64,000 nucleotides of DNA from Symbiodinium sp. CCMP2592 (GCA_905221615.1 CAJNDT010000939.1:1-64000); one strand, 5' to 3'. Positions 7,209-18,500 are shown, counted from the first letter of the stretch. Notes: a model not told the origin generated them from the letters alone. Program-made: numbers and translations.

Positions 7209-10200
7209 TCGTCCTCAACTACAATCCCAAGAACTTCAACCTGAGAGCTCGTACGTCACATTGGGAGCCTTCCAACATGGTGGGGTAGTTGGTGTCACCA
7301 ATGCAACGAAGGACCACCAGAGCTTGGCGAAGAAGGTGTGCGAGTTAGTTACCCTGGCCTTTCCTGAAGAGGTGTTCTCCTCTGTGACGATTGTTCGTGA
7401 TACTTGTATGCCTGTTCACCGAGATTGCTTCAATGATCGCAAAACCTATAACCTGGTTATCCCCTTGGATGTGACGGGTGATGCAGCGGTTTGGGAGGAG
7501 CTTTGTCCTGGTGATCAATTTCTGGGAAGCTATGAAACCAGGTGGCATAAGGGTCGCGAAGTACCAGGTCAAGTTCACAGCCTAAAGGGAAATGTCAAGG
7601 TCAGACCTCATCGGCTCCATTGTGCAGTACAACCAAGTGAAGGACCGAGGCTTCTTTTAGCTGCGCACACCGTTGGTGGATGGAAAAAGCTTAAGGAGGA
7701 AGAGCTTCAGGAACTGATAGAAATGGGCTTCCAGATCCTCGGTGTTGAGGAGTACATCATGAAGCGAGCTGAAGTACAAGAACACCGGGAGGCTTTGCAT
7801 TTACCGTGGGTGATTGAAGACGAAGATGTAGTTCACAACTTTAGTGGAAAAGACTCCCCAGCCGAAGTAGATGAGGATGTGGTTCGATGCGCAAAGGCGG
7901 CTGCAGACAACCTCTACACCTATGGCATTGAGGAGATCTTAGAATCACTACAAGATGAACTACGTGTTGTTCATACAGTCCACCCTCGTGAAGTAGATCA
8001 GCACCTTCCCAGTTGGATTCCAGCCCTGAAGGCCGAGATGAGTACTCTCGAGGACATTGGCGCCATCAAGAGATTGGTAGGGCAGGCTGCGAAGGACTAC
8101 TTGAACTTACCAGGAGTTCAGGTGGTGCCGGGGAAGGCCGTCTACACGGTGAAGCCCCCAAACAAACCGGGCTCCAATTATCGTCGCAAAGCCCGTATTG
8201 TGGGCTGTGGAAACTTCCAGGCGAAGGACGACTCGGAGCAGAACTACTCCGGCGGAGCTGCTGCGGAGGCGGTGAGACTTGGTGTTGCCCAAGCGGCAAG
8301 GCGAATATGGGCCATTTGCACAGGAGATGTGGTGAGCGCCTTTTTACGGGCGCCTGTGCCGCAGGGCACGCGATTGGCGTTGAGGCCACCAGCAGTTCTT
8401 GTGCGCGCTGGATTAGCTGACCCCAGCGAGTTGTGGTCAGTGCATATGGCACTATATGGATTTAGAAGTAGTCCTCGCTGGTGGGGCTGTCACAGGACAG
8501 GCATTATGAAGCAGGCGGTCACACCGGGCGGCTTGACCTTCCACCAAGGAGTTGCAGACTCTGAGGTCTGGCAGGTGCGAAATGGAGAAGGGGCCGTTCT
8601 CGGCCTTGTCATAATCTACGTGGATGATTTCTTCATTGCTGCGCCGAAGGAGATCTGCGAGGACATTTACAAGTGGTTGGCGGATACGTGGGAAACTACG
8701 CCCATTCAATATGCCTCCTCTACCTCACCAATCCGTTTCCTTGGAATGGAAGTGCGAGAAGCTCGAACTGAGTCCGGGGAGTTTGAAGGGTACACCTTGG
8801 ACCAAGAGGGCTATCTTCAAGAAGTACTACGACACCGGAACGTGAAACCCGAGGAGAAGTCGTTGCTCCCGGCCACGAAGGAAACCCTTACGTTATCGGC
8901 TGATCAGGATCCACCTACGTTTAGGCCGGAGGACCTCAAGCTGGCGCAATCCCTTACAGGCGAACTCGCCTGGATGGCCCAGCGTTGTAGACCGGATCTA
9001 GCATATGTGGTGAGCATTATGGCGAGCTTGACTACCCGAGACCCAGTGCGGGTTGCTGCAATAGGCCGAAAGGCCTTGGCCTACCTAAACCATACGAGCT
9101 CGTGGAGACTGAGGTTTTGGACCGGTGGAAGCCCTACGTTGGTGACCTACACGGACTCTTCCTATGCTCCGGACGGAGACCGGAGTCATGGAGGCGCCGT
9201 TACGTTTTGGGGAACATGTCCTATCGCGTGGAGGAGTTCGCGCCAACAGTTGGTCACTACGAGTTCCGCGGAGACGGAATTAGTGGCAGCTCATCATGGG
9301 TGCCAACAGATGGAGTCAATAGATGCTCTTCTCACGGATATGGGCGAGACTCCGGAACAGCGGGTGATCTACGTGGATAATGCTGCAGCGATAACACTGG
9401 CGACTTCCGAAGGTGGGAGTTGGAAGACACGTCATTTGAAAGTGAGACATCGAGCTCTACGCCAGAAGGTTGAACAAGGCTGGGTCGAGGTTGTGTACTG
9501 CCCGGGCGATCAACAGCTGGCGGATGGACTCACGAAGCTACTGGCGTCGCAAAGAATGAACCAGATGATGTTGTTTTGGGGATTGTCGGCAGCTGGAGAT
9601 CATGTTCGCCTACGGCAAGTTCAAGCTTCAGCAGAACAACAGAACCCAGAGCAACAAAGGACCGAGCAACGGACACTGGAGCAGCGCCAGCCAGCAGAAC
9701 ACACACCGACACCCACAGCACCACATCCGAATCCCGAAGGCCTGGGTTGTTGTTTGGGACTTATTGTTATTCTCCTAAACTTAGCTAAGGCTAGTGGTGA
9801 GGTTACTAACCCGGAAGCCCCAACTGCTCTGGCTGTGGATTCGTCCTTGGAGCTGTACGGCGTGGTGTTGATGCTGGGAATATGCTTTATTGCTTTATGG
9901 GAATGTGGAAGAGTGTGCTGGCGAAACCGCGGTGAGGCGATGCGCTTGAGGTCTCTTCAAGAATCCCAAAAGCTGTCCAAGAAGGAGATGCGCGAATTGA
10001 ATGGTCTACTGAGGCGGAATCCCGCCCAACTGCAAGGACATGAGAAAGAACGGATGATCCAGTTGGCTGAGGCAACCGGAGTTGATCTTTCAGGAATCCT
10101 TGCTGGAACCGAAGGGCCACAGTTCGCTACTCCAAGTACTGTTCTAGGTGGAGGTGAGGTACCCCCACCGCCACCAAGCCCCTTCAGTGCTTGTGCGGCA

Positions 10201-10563
10201 GACGAAGAATTCCTGAGGAATAGAAGAGGGGAACGGCGTTCTCAACCGTCGCCTCCGCCTCCACCACCTACCTACGAGGACATCGTTGAGGAAGACGAGC
10301 GGGCAAGGAGGACTACGTCGACCTTCTACCCCGCTCCGGAGCAGGTGTCAGCTGAAACCAGGACCTACAAGTCACGATCGGTTGGAACTCAGGTCCAGAT
10401 GCTGAAGGAGATGCCAAAAGTAGTGTTCGTAACTCCCTCTGGAACGTGTGTGCATGCTACGAGAGATTGCAGCACATTGAATCGATCGACGAAGTTCATA
10501 CAGAAGGAGGTGTGTGCTAAGTGCATACCAGGGCAAAAGGAGGTCACGGAAAGGCCAATGTAA
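7195..10563 (+). CDS. pol: 2OG-oxygenase-like / reverse transcriptase / RNase H / membrane tail polyprotein (element A)
   Basis: 1122 codons in the +1 frame after the integrase ORF, opened only by TTG. Residues about 20-170 resemble a 2OG-Fe(II) oxygenase: H75-x-D77, distal His139 or His142, and Arg152 ten residues after His142. Reverse transcriptase follows at about 265-560 (motif A GDVVSAFLRA; catalytic YVDD at 475-478). RNase H has Asp654, Glu693, Asp728 and Asp777 (ADGLTK). A Gln/Pro-rich linker leads to two hydrophobic segments (about 852-868 and 887-904) and a charged helix. The C-terminus, about 1080-1113, has a Cys/His cluster (TCVHATRDC then VCAKC). Typical copia Pol ends soon after RNase H, so about 300 residues are extra. 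RT and RNase H are certain, the oxygenase is probable, and the tail function is unknown. Confidence 0.93.
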   Translation: MGGVNRPQLQSQELQPESSYVTLGAFQHGGVVGVTNATKDHQSLAKKVCELVTLAFPEEVFSSVTIVRDTCMPVHRDCFNDRKTYNLVIPLDVTGDAAVWEELCPGDQFLGSYETRWHKGREVPGQVHSLKGNVKVRPHRLHCAVQPSEGPRLLLAAHTVGGWKKLKEEELQELIEMGFQILGVEEYIMKRAEVQEHREALHLPWVIEDEDVVHNFSGKDSPAEVDEDVVRCAKAAADNLYTYGIEEILESLQDELRVVHTVHPREVDQHLPSWIPALKAEMSTLEDIGAIKRLVGQAAKDYLNLPGVQVVPGKAVYTVKPPNKPGSNYRRKARIVGCGNFQAKDDSEQNYSGGAAAEAVRLGVAQAARRIWAICTGDVVSAFLRAPVPQGTRLALRPPAVLVRAGLADPSELWSVHMALYGFRSSPRWWGCHRTGIMKQAVTPGGLTFHQGVADSEVWQVRNGEGAVLGLVIIYVDDFFIAAPKEICEDIYKWLADTWETTPIQYASSTSPIRFLGMEVREARTESGEFEGYTLDQEGYLQEVLRHRNVKPEEKSLLPATKETLTLSADQDPPTFRPEDLKLAQSLTGELAWMAQRCRPDLAYVVSIMASLTTRDPVRVAAIGRKALAYLNHTSSWRLRFWTGGSPTLVTYTDSSYAPDGDRSHGGAVTFWGTCPIAWRSSRQQLVTTSSAETELVAAHHGCQQMESIDALLTDMGETPEQRVIYVDNAAAITLATSEGGSWKTRHLKVRHRALRQKVEQGWVEVVYCPGDQQLADGLTKLLASQRMNQMMLFWGLSAAGDHVRLRQVQASAEQQNPEQQRTEQRTLEQRQPAEHTPTPTAPHPNPEGLGCCLGLIVILLNLAKASGEVTNPEAPTALAVDSSLELYGVVLMLGICFIALWECGRVCWRNRGEAMRLRSLQESQKLSKKEMRELNGLLRRNPAQLQGHEKERMIQLAEATGVDLSGILAGTEGPQFATPSTVLGGGEVPPPPPSPFSACAADEEFLRNRRGERRSQPSPPPPPPTYEDIVEEDERARRTTSTFYPAPEQVSAETRTYKSRSVGTQVQMLKEMPKVVFVTPSGTCVHATRDCSTLNRSTKFIQKEVCAKCIPGQKEVTERPM

Positions 10564-10588
10564 ATGGCAGTGACCTAACGCCCATGCC

Positions 10589-10597
10589 AAGGAGGGG
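10589..10597 (+). promoter_or_regulatory. polypurine tract, element A
   Basis: AAGGAGGGG directly precedes the TG of the 3' LTR, the expected place for the plus-strand DNA primer. Confidence 0.8.
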
Positions 10598-10955
10598 TGT
10601 TGATGACCCTGACCCCCTTTTCATGTATAGTGTGCATGAGTGGAGCTTGTGCAAGTGAGGGTCTACTTGTTTGCAGCGGATGGCTTCAGAAAGGTTGGAG
10701 CCATGATCGGCAGAAGCCAACGGCGACATGCCATGATCGGTAGAAGCCAGCGGCAACGTGCCATGATCGGCAGAAGCCACATACCACGAGCTTAGGCTAT
10801 CGTCATGCTGTGCACAGAAGCGCATGTCGACTTTGTGGTTTGCAGTAAAAAGAATTCGGATCGCGTGCGCCATGGTTCGTTGAGCCTACTCCTGTGTGAA
10901 ACACGTTTCTGAGATCTAGACGACGAAGTCCCGTAAGGGGAAGTTTGTATTCACA
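10598..10955 (+). repeat. 3' LTR of element A
   Basis: 358 bp. It is identical to the 5' LTR except for one substitution (GACGAAGTCCC against GACGACGTCCC) and the absence of the 28-bp duplication. Confidence 0.92.
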
Positions 10956-10960
10956 GATTT
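10956..10960. repeat. target site duplication, right (element A)
   Basis: GATTT, matching 892-896. Confidence 0.85.
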
Positions 10961-12819
10961 CGGGATTCGGCATTTTGGTGTTCATGCTTACTTGGAGCAG
11001 CGAGCCGGATCTCGCCTCTCTGAGCGGATTTGGGCATGGGGATGTGGCCTTCGGGGCCTTATAACAGGGACCCTACTACTCAGGGTACTATATTTGAATC
11101 CCCCATTTTCGGAAACTCCCACATTAAGGGGCCCTAAGACAGCTGGCCCCATGGAGTGCGAAACCTCTGCATCTGTAGCAGGCTCCTGGTTACCTGGAGC
11201 AGCACCGGGCTGAGGCGGCTTGAGGTTTGAAGCGACCGGGTGAAGTATGCTGTAGGCATAGAGCAGAGTGCAATAGTACAGTACAGCAGCGTAGGATCAC
11301 GTGGAAGACATGCTATATGAGCCACATTACGTGTCTTCCTGTTTGGTGCCTGCACTGCAACTTGCTGGACGTTGAGCTCAAAAGAACACAGTCGCTGAGG
11401 AAGAAGACTCCCTCGCTTGCGACAGCGGCGAGCACTTTCGGCTGCTGGAGCCATTGCGTGGAGTGGGGGCCTCGAGTTTTTAGATGATGTAGGGCAAACG
11501 GTTCCAATATGTACGCAGCTCTTCCGCAATCCACCTGCTTTTGTTCAATACATGGGCGTACATGCCAAACACGGCTTTGCAAGTAGTGGGACCTGAGTAG
11601 AGGTGCTGCTTAGTGTAGTCGGTGATACACATCCAGGGTTGGTGGTACGAATTGCGGTCTTCCTCTGCAGCATGTATAAGAAAGAACGACATGTGTCACA
11701 TGTATATACATATAAGCATATAGATGTATATACATATATATGTGTATATACATATATATATATATATATGTATATATGTATATATATATATGAGTAGATG
11801 TCGAGCCGCCTCCTGTTTAGCCCTGATTTTATGACTTTCCTGTCATTATCTGTACTTGTATATATGTGTATACACACCACAGAGGTTCAGACATGTATGG
11901 AACATGCAGTTAGCTGTACTCACACAGAGCTAGCTACCTGGCCTTTCCGAGCGACGGGTTCTCCGTTGGATCGGCCGTTGGCATGCAGAGTTGCGTTGAA
12001 TACTGATGCCGGTTTATTTTCCAGAAGACGAAGTAACCGGTAGCAGGCAAGGTGCGGCGGGTTCTGGTTCAGGGTTCTTGTTGGCATTGAAGAAACCGGT
12101 CTCGGGTCCATCTTTTGCAGGAGACGGGCAACACATCCCAAAATCTTCCAAACTCTATTGTACCCGACCTGAAAGCCGTAGAGATCCCGGAACACCTGGA
12201 CCTAAACCCGACCATTAGATATGGTAAACCAGAGTCCAGAGCCTTTTGAGGTGGCCTCAGAGGAGATCTGCAGTTGGTGGTGCCCTCAGGTTGCGGGTAA
12301 CATAGGGGGTTGAATAGTTATCCCCAATACTAATACCAACAGTGGGAATGAGAGAGCTGTGAGCACAAATATGACGACGATCAAAAAATGTAGCAGTAGC
12401 CTTAATTAGTTACTGATCGTTATAACAACAATCTCTGTAATGGAATCATCATCAGCTTCAGTATTTTCATCGTTTAATCCGTGGACACAATGTCTTTTGG
12501 CACGATCTTGTTGCCATGTTCGCGACGAAGGTGTGGTGCGCCCGGCTGGCTTGTTTTTGGTGCAATGATACTGGAGCATGAGGTGTGCCCGGCATTGTCA
12601 TCTTCATGTGTCCCTGGGTGGTTGCAAACTGCGTTCCTGCTCAAGCTATGAAACCCTTTGTGGTCATCACGGAAGAGATTGGTTACGTTTATTGGCGATT
12701 GTGCTCGGCTTTTTCAATAGCGGCCATGCTCTTGTCTTGAACGTTTGGGGTCCGGGACCTTTATCTGTGTTCGAGCACGGGCTTTCGCGGAAGACTGGCA
12801 GACACTGTGCCCCTAAAGG
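10961..12819. other. non-coding, microsatellite and repeat fragments
   Basis: No convincing coding sequence. A half copy of a foldback element (CCCATTTTCGGAAACTCCC) lies at about 11101-11119, a TA/TATG microsatellite at 11695-11792, and a MITE-B-like scrap (ATAGGGGGTTGAATAG) near 12302. Confidence 0.5.
11695..11792. repeat. TA-rich microsatellite
   Basis: Runs of TATATA interrupted by TG and CA (ATATATATGTATATATGT). Short ORFs across it are artefacts. Confidence 0.9.
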
Positions 12820-13185
12820 TGTGGAAATGACCAAGTTCGCCGCTGTAGACAATGGCACAAGTTTGCTTGCAGCCGAGATGGACGCCCACGAAGTCTGTAG
12901 TTCGGGGCACGAACACGTTACCGACCTGATACACACGTTTGACGACGACACCTGTTCTTACTTTGTTGTGGACTTCGCCATGTTCATCACTTGGGATTTT
13001 TTGTAAAGCAAGTGGCAATGGACATTCTGTCCGACATGTGTTGTGGCTTAAGCCAGATGCATGATCAAGCTTCGCTCCATCGAGACGTGAAGCCAGAAGA
13101 AGGCCCCCATCCAGTGCCGCTTCTTATCACGCGGGCCAACTCTTTCAACATGGACCTGGGACTATTTGCTACAGCGCGCCCAGAA
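12820..13185 (+). pseudogene. protein kinase catalytic-domain remnant
   Basis: Two adjoining frames together read as a kinase fragment. Frame 2 (to a stop near 13006) gives AEMDAHEVCSSGHEHVTDLI then HTFDDDTCSYFVVDFA, like the alphaC helix, beta4 and beta5/hinge. Frame 1, from about 12991, continues ILSDMCCGLSQMHDQASLHR then DVKPEE, the alphaE helix and HRDxKP catalytic loop, and then FNMDLGLFATA, like beta8 and the DFG region (DLG here). The shift of frame at the hinge, the missing Gly-rich loop and invariant Lys, and the absence of a C-lobe mark it as a broken copy. An exon-intron gene with short exons is less likely, because the frame change falls inside the domain without an obvious intron. 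Confidence 0.5.
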
Positions 13186-15186
13186 GGCTCTCAGGCCATG
13201 CTTACGAGGCCCCTTATCCTAACTTGTGGTGTGCTGGTTGCTGTTTTTATCAGTGCTTGGCCGAGACGTTTTGACTCAAAAGGCCGCGGCCGCTTGACTG
13301 CAAAAACAAGCCCAAATCAGCAAGCTATCCCGTGCCCAGCCGAGCGGGTCAAGGTCAGCCAAAGGTTGCTTGCAAAATTTCAGTGTCGTTGACCCAACAG
13401 CTCGGCTCACCAGCAAGTGCCGCACTGACGTATGCATGCAGCAGAAACGCATGCGCCTGTGACAATCTAGCTAGCTTCGTCTTCTCTGAGCCAGTGTGCG
13501 TGCCAGCATGTCTTGCCTGCATGCTCTTTCAAAAAGGGAGTCAACCACCGTCGCCAAGTTCAGCCTCGCGACAAAGCGATGGACGAACCCAGAAGATATT
13601 GAAAGCAAAGTACAAAACTGAAAGACAAATAATGAGTTATATTAATATTAATCGTAATAGGTATCTACTTCTTTGGACTTTACTTTGGTGGTGATTAAGA
13701 ACGACGATTGCAATGAGGGTTTTTCTTGCAAATGCCACGAGCATGTTGAGACCGCTTTTTCTGGCTGGGCTTGCGAAAGCCAACCGAGGCAGCCGATCGA
13801 GGGTGCATCCTTCCTCCCAGGTTATGCTGGAGGCAGGCAGACCGGAAGTGCAAGCGAGATAGTTGAAACTGTAAGGTCGACGCTGACATGACTTGCAGTG
13901 CAGCTGCAGCTTTGATTATCCGTTTCCGGAGGCATTCGTGCCAGTATGGAGTGGATTACAATCACAGCCACTCTTCATATTTGTCGAGGAACATGCGCAT
14001 GATGTGGCAATGTGGTCTGTATGACTGCAGTTCTGGGGCGAAGTCGCTCTGACTACATGCTGACAAATTGGAATTGCGAAGCTGCTGATCCTGAAAGTTT
14101 CTGCTCCAGGCATCCCAGTTGCTGCTGGCTCCCTCGCGACGGCCAAGGCTGCGTAGTGCTGTATGCCACCACTTGAGCAGGTGTTACAGGTCAGATACTC
14201 AGCCCCATCCTGCACCGAACTTCAACGTCGACGGACCGCTCAACCGTAAAGAATATCTTAATCGTAAAACCCCAAGTTTGACCCTGCCGGAATTGCATCA
14301 AGAATCTCAGACCCACTCCCAGTGCCCTCAACCCTACAATCCGAGCCCTACTGAAGAGCCTTAAAGCCCTAAGCCCGACACGTCCCACGCCTAGTTCTCC
14401 TCAACATCTCCGTCCAACTCGATCAACGAATCCAACGAGTCAACTAGGCTTCTGTCCGATGCCGCGGTCGCCGAATACTTGACACACACTGCACAGCGTG
14501 ATTTTTTCTTGGCCGCACCGTCTATTTTCATTGCCCTGAGACGGTGTGCCGTTCGGGTTCGGCCCGTCATTCCCAGCAGCACACGCCCAAGGGTGTTTTC
14601 TCGGGAGGCCGTGTGGGTCGGGAAGACTTGCCGACCTTGTTTTGAAACAGGGTTTGAGGGTATGTGAGATCATACCACATGTGTAGCAGGCTCTGTCTGG
14701 ACACATATGCACATCCGCACAGGCAAGCTTTATTAGGTGTTGGTTTTAAGCTCAACTTAGGGATTTGGATGGGGAGCTCAGGGTTTGGAGTTTTGAAGTT
14801 CGAGTTGAGTCCGGGTTCAGAGTGCGGCCCAGGGTTTGTGGGCGTGGGCACCGGTAGGCACACTGCATGGCGCTTGGCCCTGAGCTCAGTGGCCCTGTCA
14901 TGTCGGGCTTCGGGTGCAGGATGTAGCGCGCAGCGATCCGAGCGCGGCCCCCTCAAGTTTGGGGCCTTCATAATTTGAAGAGGGTTTTGGGTATATCATT
15001 CTTGATATTTCTTATTAGTATTATTGTTATCGTATCATTAGTATACTATTACATTGGAATTATTTCAGGACGGTTTTAATCGCTGTGCAGGATGTCTTGT
15101 GACTCGGGTTGAAGAATATGTTGCTCAGGTAGGTTAGGTCTTATCGGGCGGAGTCTGCAAGGGGAAGCCTGCGGGCCCCAAACTCA
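13186..15186. other. no recognised gene
   Basis: Short ORFs occur on both strands, but none shows a domain, a consistent codon pattern or a start context. A few degenerate telomeric units are present (about 14330-14370). Confidence 0.45.
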
Positions 15187-15213
15187 ACTGTACCTAAACC
15201 CTAAACCCTAAAC
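15187..15213. repeat. short interstitial telomeric array (CCCTAAA)
   Basis: Three near-perfect CCTAAAC units. Confidence 0.8.
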
Positions 15214-15361
15214 TGAAGCCGTCAAGCTGAACCCAAAAGCCTTCGACACCACAGGCGGACGCACCAAGCGTGAGTCCGAAGTTGAGAATCCCCAGCCGTT
15301 TCAGTCCGAAGCTTCGACCCTGCAAACTAAGACTCCCCCGCAGGCCTTAACCCTGGTACTT

Positions 15362-15462
15362 CGGTTGATGATATGAATCCTGCATTACCTTAAGGACCCT
15401 AAGCTATGGGAATTATGGTATATTCCTTATTATGGGTCATGCAGGATTTGTATCATCAACCG
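15362..15462. repeat. MITE-A copy 2
   Basis: CGGTTGATGATATGAATCCT to ATCATCAACCG, 101 bp, flanked by TT on both sides. Confidence 0.8.
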
Positions 15463-15617
15463 TTCGAGTCCGGAGACTTGACACCCGACGCTCCCATGCA
15501 GAACACAGGAACATGTCGTTCAACCACGTATCCATCGTTTGCTACTGCTAGAAGCCCAACTTTCATGAGCATCTTGGGCACATTTCCAAGATATCCTGTT
15601 CTGCTTAGTCAAGCTTA

Positions 15618-15826
15618 AACCCGAAACCTTAAACCCTAAACTCTAAACCCCAAACCCAAAACCTGAAACCCTAAACCTAAACCCGAAACCTTAAACCCTA
15701 AACTCTAAACCTCAATCCCCAAACCCCAAACCTTAAGCCCTAAACCTAAACTCGAAACCTTAAACCCTAAACTCTAAACCCCAAACCCAAAACCTTCAAC
15801 CCTAATCCTTAAACCAAACTCTATCA
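15618..15826. repeat. degenerate telomeric array with higher-order unit
   Basis: CCCTAAAC variants arranged in a repeated block of about 60 bp (CCCGAAACCTTAAACCCTAA then ACTCTAAACC), seen three times. The repetition is at the block level, so the array expanded after its units had diverged. Confidence 0.8.
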
Positions 15827-15926
15827 ACAAGCTCCGAGTCAGCTCAGGTTCGAACTGCTCCGGGATCACTTGGCAGCCTTGCAGGCGGAGTCGCACCGTC
15901 ACTTATTAGTAACAAGAATAATGATA

Positions 15927-16030
15927 CGGTTGATGATACAAAACCTGCATGACCTTGAGGACTCTGCACTATGGGAATCATGGCATATTCCTTATTATGG
16001 GTAGTGTAGGATTTTTTTTATCATCAACCG
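15927..16030. repeat. MITE-A copy 3
   Basis: 104 bp, CGGTTGATGAT to ATCATCAACCG, with a TA target duplication (15925-15926 and 16031-16032). Confidence 0.85.
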
Positions 16031-17506
16031 TAGTACACATAATAGGAAGGAGAGTAATAATAATGACAGTAATGACACTAGTGATAGTAATGATGATCAT
16101 GAGAGTCATGACAATTGATAATAATCGTAAAGTTGGTAATGAGAATACGTACTGATAATCATGATAATATTGATAAGAATGATAGTCATGGTAATAGTGT
16201 TATTGATGATAACAATGAGAATGAACATGAACGACAGCATTCCAACATTCTGTGCTCCCCATAAGATGAAGAATCGGATTGCCGTGTACTTTCGGAAATG
16301 TAGGGTACCTGATTGTGCCCTCACGTCACCAGTGTTCAGTCTCTTGTGTTTCGTAAAACTGCCAGTGTTCAATCTTATTGCTGCAGCTTCAGCTGCTATC
16401 ATGAGTGATACCTCTGCTTGTGTTCTTTCTGCTCCTGCTGCTGCATTGTCACATTAGTGGCAGTAGTGTTGAGCAGTAGTAGGGGTAGGAGGAGCTGTAG
16501 GAGCAGTAGAAGTTGTAGGAGTAGCAGAAGCACCAGGAGTAGTAGGGGTAGTAGAAGTAGGAGAAGGAGGAGTGGTAGTCGTCGTAGTGGTAGTGGTAGT
16601 AAAGCCACGGCTAGTACTCTTACCACCACTACTACTACGACGACAACGACGACGAGTTGCTACTGGCAGCAGTGATCGTCGTTGGCGTCGTCCTAATCGT
16701 AGCACTTTTTGCCGTTCGATGAACAGTCGTGCTTGCTAGTGGAATGCCGGAGGCATTAAAGGCGGAATGCCGCTGGCATGAGGAACATGGACTAAAGCCT
16801 TTTACTGTATGGCCGAATCGGTTTCACAGGTTCGTCAGGCCATATGACCAGTATTGAGACGTAATCAATGCAAAGCTTGATGGGTGATCGTCTTTTCTTG
16901 CTTCTTTCCGAACGAAAGGCCGACACCATACCTTGCCCTGCATTCTACCGCCAAAACATTGGGTTTCGTGCTCTTGGGAATAGAAGCATGAGCCGTGCAG
17001 ATCTGCCCAAGGCCAACATGACAGTGCGTTCTTGGAATGATGCCTTGACAGACCCCTGAACCTTTTGGAAAACCCCAAACCCGAAGGAATGAGTTCTGTC
17101 GATTGTTTCAGGCTGGTGCTGAAAGGTACAGTAGGCTCATTTCACAAGAAGATCAGATGCCCGCACTTCGAAAGCCGCAAACCCCCATGGCCCCAAAATA
17201 GATGCAAACCTAAATCAGGTGGAACAGCATCATGCTCTACTCCTTGCGACAGGAGGCCGCTTCTGTGGCACTCCTGTCCATGCTTTGTGGTGAAGGCTTT
17301 GACCATTTAGGGTCTGAGTTAAAGGGTGCCCGGGGAGGAGCAAGAAGCAGCAGCAGCAACAGGAAGGGCAGGATGCAGACGAGAGACGCAGAGATTGTCG
17401 TGGGCGTAGTAGCATCCCTTGTTTCATGGCCATATGCCCGAAAACCCCAATGTCGCTGGACCGAAGCAGGGAATTGGAGTAGGACAGGTATGCAGACTGA
17501 GGCTCC
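16031..17506. other. non-coding with trinucleotide-type repeats
   Basis: A degenerate GATAAT/TAATGA-rich stretch occupies about 16050-16215, and a TAG/GGAG/CGA-rich imperfect microsatellite about 16455-16680 (GTAGGAGTAGCAGAAG and TACTACTACGACGAC). No gene is supported. Confidence 0.55.
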
Positions 17507-17902
17507 GTGGACTGTGCTGCCATGGCCTTGGCGTTGTGTGGGTGGAGCCTCAACTCCATGCCACCACCCGAGAAGCCAACGGAGGTTATCGGAGATGAGG
17601 ATCTACTACCGGCATTCCCGATTGACGAGCATCTGCATGTGCAGTCTCATTTGAGCGATGGAGGCGAGCCCCTTTTGCTGGATGGAGGCGCAACATGCCG
17701 ACGAGCTCGCGTGGATAGCGGGGACTGTGGGGTGCCCTCGTTGGAAACTCGACAGTCCTACTTCTCCAGCAGCATGCCGACAAAGGCCGAGCCCCCTGCG
17801 CCCCCCAACCGGATCTTGCACAACCGCCACAAAGATCTTGTCGAGAAGATGATGAAGGACGTCTTACCCTTCCTCTACTGCATTTCCTCTGGTAGCAAGT
17901 AG
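17507..17902 (+). CDS. unrecognised ORF of 131 codons, doubtful
   Basis: The longest plausible ORF in this stretch, ATG to TAG, without simple-repeat composition. The product begins MDCAAMALALCGW and ends DVLPFLYCISSGSK, with acidic and Pro-rich parts between. No domain, signal peptide or membrane segment is convincing, and an ORF of similar size overlaps on the other strand, so coding is not established. It could be a chance ORF or a gene remnant. Confidence 0.15.
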   Translation: MDCAAMALALCGWSLNSMPPPEKPTEVIGDEDLLPAFPIDEHLHVQSHLSDGGEPLLLDGGATCRRARVDSGDCGVPSLETRQSYFSSSMPTKAEPPAPPNRILHNRHKDLVEKMMKDVLPFLYCISSGSK

Positions 17903-18036
17903 GGAAGCATGTCACAGTGCACAAGTGCTTTCCGCATATGTATCGTGATTGACCTCCCAGCGCCATGTAAATGGTGGTCAGGGCCAGCGGGACAGCCAAG
18001 TGGGTAACCCTTCACCGTTTCATTGTCCTGAGTTTG

Positions 18037-18305
18037 CGCGTGCGTGTGTGTGTAATCTATTAATCTATTGTTTGTATAGACACACACACACACATATGCA
18101 CACACATGTTTGTACTTCTGTTGGTAGCGGCGTATACTTGTATGTGTACTTTTGTTTGCGTGTGTTCGTACTAATGTAGTTATGTCATGTTCCATTTCTG
18201 TATTCAGAATATTCATATTTCTGTGTATAGGTATAGGTATATCTTAGTATGCACAGTAAGGGTTGATATGACATTACAAACCATATATGTTTATGGGTGT
18301 ACGTG

Positions 18306-18338
<33 letters not shown>

Positions 18339-18500
18339 GTATATGTGCGCACAATATGTATATCTACTCTTATACTCTTATATATATATATGTGTATATA
18401 CATATATACATATATATATATATATATGTAAAGACACAGACACACGTACACACTCGCATATATATATATATATATGTGTGTGTGCATCTGTTTATATGTT
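18037..18500. repeat. CA/TG and TA microsatellites
   Basis: ACACACACACACATATG at about 18080-18110, then long TATATATG tracts at 18305-18480, ending directly at the left pseudo-LTR of element C. Confidence 0.9.

Larger units (their letters stand above)
897..10955 (+). mobile_element. Ty1/copia-type LTR retrotransposon A
   Basis: A complete 10.06-kb element. It has direct LTRs starting TG and ending CA, a 5-bp target duplication, a primer-binding site overlapping the first ATG, a purine tract before the 3' LTR, and Gag, protease, integrase, reverse transcriptase and RNase H in copia order (integrase before RT). In the shared part the LTRs differ by one substitution, plus a 28-bp tandem duplication in the 5' copy, so insertion was recent. 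Even so, the reading frame changes three times. Extra domains are a methyltransferase-like region before the integrase, a 2OG-oxygenase-like region before the RT, and a membrane-spanning tail. Confidence 0.93.

Noticed and set aside
17230..17999. Overlapping ORFs on both strands as genes
   Set aside because: No domain, codon bias or start context favours either strand; only one is listed, at low confidence.
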